6,936 nt of DNA from NCBI GenBank assembly GCA_903892365.1, contig CAITIF010000220.1, positions 1 to 6,936 of the forward strand. Reading direction: 5' to 3'. Shown here piece by piece: positions 1 to 6,500 of this stretch; within the stretch, counting starts at the first letter, position 1; each line of letters begins with the position of its first letter. The position numbers and the translations under genes were made by a program. This stretch comes from an uncultured Pirellula sp. (GTDB lineage Bacteria > Planctomycetota > Planctomycetia > Pirellulales > Pirellulaceae). The notes below the pieces were generated by a model, which searched no databases, was not told the DNA's origin, and worked only from the letters and a program-made list of their open reading frames with translations.

Positions 1-1
1 A

Positions 2-595
2 CTGAGTAAATTCTTTGTACCTGATTCAGTAGATCAAGTTGCGTATCGCTATTCAAGCGACGGAACTTCGCGCCGATTGCTTCCGACAAGGGCAGCGATG
101 AACGTGCGAGGGTCTGCAATGACTTCTAGCGGTGACAGACTATGGCTTGTCAATGCGACTGACGAAGTTCAAGTGTTTGAACCAGCGACCGGTACTCTTC
201 TCGGCAACTGGAAGGCCAATGGAGGCGGTGCGAGCGAAGGGATTACCATTTGGGGAACCGATGCCTGGATCGTTTCCCCAAGCACAGATAGAGTCTATCG
301 GTTCCAAGAGGGGGCGAGAACCTTGTCGGGAACCTTGGACGCCTCCTTTTCGTTCCCTCTTGATTCAGCAAACTCACAACCAACGGGTATCGTAACCAAC
401 GGGCTGCAGTTTTGGGTGACTGACTCTCTTTCAGATCGAATGTTTGTCTATGGCATGAATGGAGATCCATTGGGCTCATGGCCTCTTGATCCCGCCAACA
501 CGAATGCCACAGGCGTCACGCTGAATCCCGCGGGTGGTACGGATTTATGGACCGTCGACAAGGACACGCGAAGGGTCTATACCTACGCTGGAGGC
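2..595 (+). other. NHL/beta-propeller-like blades (residues 1-198)
   Basis: Five related segments share a pattern of aromatic-x-V-x-(D/N/S)-x-x-(T/S)-D-x-V-x-x-(Y/F), followed by a turn such as 'DGT' or 'TGTLLGNW'. The conserved aromatic falls at F5, W48, W89, W138 and W183, a spacing of 41 to 49 residues, which fits propeller blades. The fourth blade, 'QFWVTDSLSDRMFVYGMNG', aligns well with the very first visible residues, 'KFFVPDSVDQVAYRYSSDG', so the domain continues upstream of the window. In bacteria such blades usually form closed six- to eight-bladed rings that bind ligands or proteins. The blade number here cannot be fixed because the start is missing. SMP-30- or PQQ-type propellers are alternatives. 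Confidence 0.7.
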
Positions 596-3500
596 CTTGA
601 ATGGCTTTCCTCGAATCAGTCGAAGCCAGCACTTTCAAGTTTCATTCTCAACAGCCAAAACACGGATCCTGAAGATATTGCTGACCCACCACCCCTAGTG
701 GATCCTATGCGTTGGATTGGTACAACCGGCGGAAATTGGAACTCGCCAAGCAACTGGAACCTGAACCGAGTACCAACTATGAACGATGACGTTGTCATCG
801 ATATCCCCAACGGTGATTACAACGTGGATATCAACGGCCAGGCTAATGTTCGCAGCCTACATGCAATGGATCCTATCCGAGTACTCTCCGGTGGTACGCT
901 CGATATTGGTTCCACAACGGAACTTTCCGGTTTGAACCTGGAGAGCGGCGGGGTCGTCGAAGGGATCGGCAACATCGTCGTAACTAATGAATTTCTTTGG
1001 AGAGGTGGTGCAATACGAGGCAATGGTATCTTCGAACTTGCCACTACAGCAAGCGGAAGTATCGCGGGCAATAGCATCAAGAATCTAAATCGCCATTGGA
1101 TCAATAACGGCCGCGTAACAATGACCAGCCAATTGGCGCTGGGCCCGAACTCAAGCTTTCAAAACGATTCGTCTGGCGAATTTCGAATTGAAAACGACGT
1201 GGATATGGTTTTTGGCGATTTCAATCGTGCTTTGACACCTCGCCCTTTTACCAATTCAGGGATCCTTCGAAAGCCCAACGGTACCGATGAATCATCGCTT
1301 CATTTAGCTATTAGCAACACAACAAGCGGAACCGTGATTGTCGATTCTGGTAATCTCCGAGTAAACGCTGGGGTATCCAATGCTGGTTCGGTGACGATTG
1401 GTTCTTCGGCTCAATTGACGACCTTTTCGACGCAAACCTCCCCTACAATCGCAACGATCGGATTTCAACAGACAGCCGGTGTAACAACACTTAGCAACGG
1501 AACTCTTTCAACTCCTAGCGATCTCGCTCATGGTCTACGAATCTCTGCAGGTATTCTCTCTGGAAACGGTAGTCTCTTAGGCAACGTTCTGAATGCGGGC
1601 GAGTTGCGAATCGGAAATCCAATCGGTGCTTTGAGCGTCAGTGGAAGTTATGCGCAATCGTCGAACGGACTGCTTTCGATGGACTGGCTTTCCGACCAGC
1701 CTATCCTCGGAAACGATCAACTTCGAGTCACAGGGACCGTTTCAGTTAATGGAAATATCGCGATCAATAGGACTGGTACTCCAGCGAATGCGAACGAGGT
1801 GGTTTTCATCGATAACGATGGCATCGAAGGAATAGCGGGAACATTCGCCAACTTTCCTAACAGTTCCGTGGTTTCGCTCAATGGACGAGACTACAAAGTG
1901 AACTATGCCGGAAACGGCAGCAACAGCAACGATCTTAGTCTTACTCTCGACGCGCCAATGCTTTCCATTCGAAGCGTTCGTCAGCCCGAATCGCAAACAA
2001 ATTTTCAGTTTACTGTGTCGCTGAATCGGCCAAGCGCAGACACTGTTACCGTCGAGTACTTTACAAGCAATGATTCTGCAACCGATCCCTTGGACTACGT
2101 AAGTCAAACTGGGACACTTGAGTTTTTGCCAGGCCAAATATCGCAAACGATTAACATCGACGTCATCAACGATTCAACGGCCGAACCGACAGAACGGTTT
2201 CTTGTGAATCTTCGTCGACCAACCTTTGCGGGAATTACCCAGCCCAATGCAAAAGGTACCATTTTGGATGAGGACAGCGGCCCCATCACGCGCGATAACT
2301 TAGGTACGGATTTTTGGCTAACCTTTCCAACAAATCTAGGCGACGCAGGAAGTTCCGCTGGTCCTCAGAGTCTGTTTTTGTTCATAACTTCCCCTCATAA
2401 TACGAACGGGACAATTTCCATCCCGGGCCTTGGATTCAACCAATCGTTTTCGGTCCAATCGCACATTACAACGACGGTCAGCATTCCAACCGGTGCGGAT
2501 CCAAGGGGTGCGAACGGACTCATCCAGAATCTTGGTGTTCGTGTTGTGAGCGATCGTGAAGTCGCTGTGTATGGGTTGAATCAAATCTCTCAAACAACGG
2601 ATGCATACACGGCAATCCCTGTCGACATCCTTGATACGGAATACATTGTGCTAGGTTGGAAGAACACATCCGACAACGTTTTCGCTCGAACGCAGTTCAA
2701 TGTGGTAGCCACTGAGAACAATACCAGCGTCTCGATTACGCCTGCAGCCACAGTTATCGGGAGACCTGCTGGCGTTCCGTACACGATCAACCTTAATGCG
2801 GGGCAAACTTACCAGATTCAGGCAAACGGTATTCCGCTCGACTTATCAGGCACGATTGTTTCATCCAACGAGCCTATCGCCGTTTTCGGAGGTCATTCGT
2901 GCGCTAACATCCCCACCGATATACCTCTTTGTGATCACGTCGTCGAGCAGATTCCTCCGACTTCGACATGGGGCACCAACTTCTTTACCGTACCGCTAGC
3001 AACCCGAGCTGTCGGCGATACATTTCGAGTCGTTGCATCTCAAGACCAAACTTCAATCAGTATCAATGGGGTGGTCGTTGACATCATTAATAAGGGACAA
3101 GTCTTCGAACAACTCTTATCGCAACCTTCGCGAATCAAAACGAACCGACCTGTGTTAGTGGCTCAGTATGCGAACGGGCAGGGGTTTGATAACGCCAATG
3201 CCGATCCCTTTATGATGTTGATCCCTCCATCGGAACAATTTTTAGCTGAGTACACCGTTAGTACGCCTGCCGCAAACTTCGCAATCAATTATATGAACGT
3301 CGTAATTCCAACGGCTGCCGTCGGAGCTTTGAAAATGGACGGAAATCCCATCGCTGGGAATTTGTTCGTACCCATTCCAAACAGTAGATACTCAGGGGCT
3401 CAAATTCCTGTATCTGTCGGTTCGCATAACTTCACCAGCGATGTACCATTCGGGATCTATTCCTACGGCTTTAACGTCTACGATTCGTATGGATATCCAG

Positions 3501-6500
3501 GCGGAATGGCTCTCGCCAATATTGCCGACGCACGAACGTTGGAACTAAGCCCGAGCCGTTATGAATCACACCCTGGGATCCAGCACGAACTGACCGCTTG
3601 GGCATTAGATCAAAATGGATCGCGTTTGGCAGGCGTGCGCATCGACTTCGAAGTATCGGGGACTCATTCCAAACTGGGCTATGCTTTTACCGACAGTGCA
3701 GGTATCGCTACCTTTCGATACGCTGGTACGCTTCTCGGAACAGATTTGATCACGGCCTCGATCGGCGATTTAACGCAAACGGCCAAGATGAAATGGATAT
3801 CGCCTCCTCCTACAATCTCGATCAAGTCTCCTGATAACCTAAGTGTTCACCCAGCTAATGTTCCCCTTCTTATTTCTGGAAACGCAGTTGCCTCTATCCC
3901 AGCAGCTCAGATCGTTTCGGTCACCATCGATGGAATCCCCGTCGGCACACTTGATTCAGCGGGGAATTTTTTCGCTCGCGTTGTTCCAAAGCCGGGTCAA
4001 ACAACCTTCCAGTTTACAGCAATCGACTCCTACGGCGCGACCGCCTCAACCTCAGTAACCCTCAGGGGATTGGATAGCTCGAAGCCATCCGACATGTTCG
4101 AAACTCTTTCCGAACTACCTAACCTTCGGCTAACACATGGCATCACTTCATGGAACGAGAAGAAATCTATTCTTTATTCTGAAGTGGAAGTCTCTAACTT
4201 AGGTGCCTATCCCGCGAAAGCGCCGATAGTCATCGGTCTCACCAATCTCAGCGACCCTCGTGTTGTCCCAATCGACATTGATGGATACACACCGCAAGGA
4301 ATTCCCTATTACGATTTAAGCCGCTTTGTTTCTTCGAATAGCCTCGCCCCAAACCAGAAGTCCGATCGAGCGATCGTCGCATTCTACAATCCGGCCAAGT
4401 TGCCGTTTACCTTTGACACGGTTCTTATGGCTCAACTGAACCGAGCCCCTCATTTCACCTCCACTCCAATCACATCGGTTGCCTCTGGGAATCCCTATCA
4501 GTTTGAAATTCTAGCTACCGATCCAGATGCCGACCCTCTGTCTTATAAGTTGCCGATCGGTCCGAGCGGCATGACCATCGACAACGGATACCTTCGCTGG
4601 TCTTCAACCCAACATGATATCGGCAACCATGATATCGTTATCTCCGCCACCGATGGACTAGGTGCCACAGCTCGACTTGCCTTCGTTCTGAGCGTTGTTG
4701 CTCCGACGGGGAACCGCTCCCCTGTGTTTAATTCGGTTCCGGTTGTTGTTGCTCGCGTGGGTGAAGACTACGAATATACGTTTTCAGCTACAGACGCCGA
4801 TGGCGATTCCATTTCGTTTTCTTCCGAAGGCAGTCTTCCCAACGGTGCTTCTATCATCGTAGACAACAGTACATTGGGCGATGCTACAGCCAAGCTAATC
4901 TGGAAACCCATCGCTTCCAATGCAGGTGCAAACCTTATCACTCTGGTCGCTTTGGATGGCAAACCTCATAGTCGCGCGTTGCAGTCCTTTCAGCTACAGG
5001 TCTTACCAGAACTAGGTAACCGTGCGCCCGAATTTACATCTACGCCCATCACTCAGACCTTACCTGAACTCCCTTATCAGTACACCGCCGTAGCAATTGA
5101 TCCAGATAGAGATCCGCTTGTCTTTCAGCTCATATCACCGCCCAATGGAATGACAGTTCAGGCTTCCACAGGTCAAGTCTCCTGGAATCCAACCGCCGCT
5201 CAGATAGGTGCTCATTCCGTCTCTATCGAAGTGTCCGATGGCAAAGGTTGGCGCACAACCCAATCTTTCTCCTTACAAGTTTTTAACTCCGCTCCGGGGA
5301 CTCTTGCTGGTTCTGTGTTCTTCGATGTGGATGGCGATGGTGTTCGAAACAGTAACGAACCTCCTCAAACCAATTGGACCGTGTATCTCGATGCGAACCA
5401 AAATAATCGGCTCGACGCAGGAGAAAAATCGACCTTGTCCAATTCGAACGGTGACTACCGCTTAACAAACATCACCCCCGGCTCTTACTCTCTTGCAATC
5501 GTGATGCAATCGGGCTGGGCACCCACCCTTCCTGTAAGCCAACGTTATCAAGGTTCAATTCTTGCAAATCAAACGATTAACAACTTGATCTTCGGCAACA
5601 CGACACGTGGCTCCAACAACAATCCCCCTGACTTTACGTCCAGTCCCATTGCCTCCGCGATCCAAGGTAAGCGTTATCGCTATACTCCCACCGCAATCGA
5701 TGCCGACGGCGACTCGCTGACCTTCTCGCTCGACTTCGCGCCCACAGGCATGGTGATCGATCCAAACTCAGGTACCCTATCTTGGTTCGTCGATACCACC
5801 ATCTCGGAATCTCGGGTGACTATCCGAGTCGATGACGGTCAAGGTGGCAGCGATCTTCAGTCGTTCACCCTGACGATCCAGCCCAACCAATCCCCCGAGT
5901 TTACTTCGGAGCCTGAACTTAAATCGACCGTTGGTTCACCCTACTCCTACGACGCTCAAGCGTTCGATCAAGACGATCCCTCTGATTCCCTTCGATTCAA
6001 GCTAGACACAGAATCGCTCGGTCGCGGGATGACGCTCAATACTTCAACAGGCCTAATCCATTGGTCGAACCCTGTTCTGGGACTCTACCCGATCGCAATT
6101 ACCGTAACGGATCCCTACGGTGCGGAATCGATTCAACGTTACGAACTTGCCGTAAATGCTTCCAACGTGAATCGACCACCTCTAATTCTGTCGAATCCTT
6201 CCGGCCAAATCGAACGAGGCAAAACCTTTGTCCATTCGATCAACGCTTTTGATCCCGACAATGACCCCATCGGTTTCGGCATCATCGGCCCACCAACTGG
6301 AATGATTCTGGATGCATCGGGTACGCTGCGTTGGACTCCATCACTTGCTCAACTAGGCACAGCCGTTTTCACGTTGGCTGCTAGCGATGGATCGTTAGTC
6401 CATACACGAAACGTAACAATTACAGTTGCGAATCATCCCTCCAACGATGCCCCCCAGTTTACGTCGCAACCACCTACGGGCGGCTTGGTCGAGAAATCTT

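Noticed and set aside
98..100. Possible translation start at an in-frame ATG with a weak 'aaggg' upstream
   Set aside because: The frame is open upstream and the residues before it form a propeller blade homologous to later ones, so an upstream start is more likely.
132..395. Forward ORF of 87 codons in another frame
   Set aside because: It overlaps the propeller blades of the main frame, has no convincing ribosome binding site and no family features.
768..1176. Idea that the protein binds host IgG because of the IgGFc-type domain (residue numbers given)
   Set aside because: The family name comes from a human mucus protein. Bacterial members have no established IgG ligand, and nothing in the sequence shows a host-associated lifestyle.
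1742..2146. Reverse-strand ORF of 134 codons, the longest alternative frame
   Set aside because: It lies opposite the end of the solenoid and the Calx-beta domain, both clear in the forward frame. Its translation has no recognisable domain and a Cys/Arg/Trp mix typical of antisense shadows.
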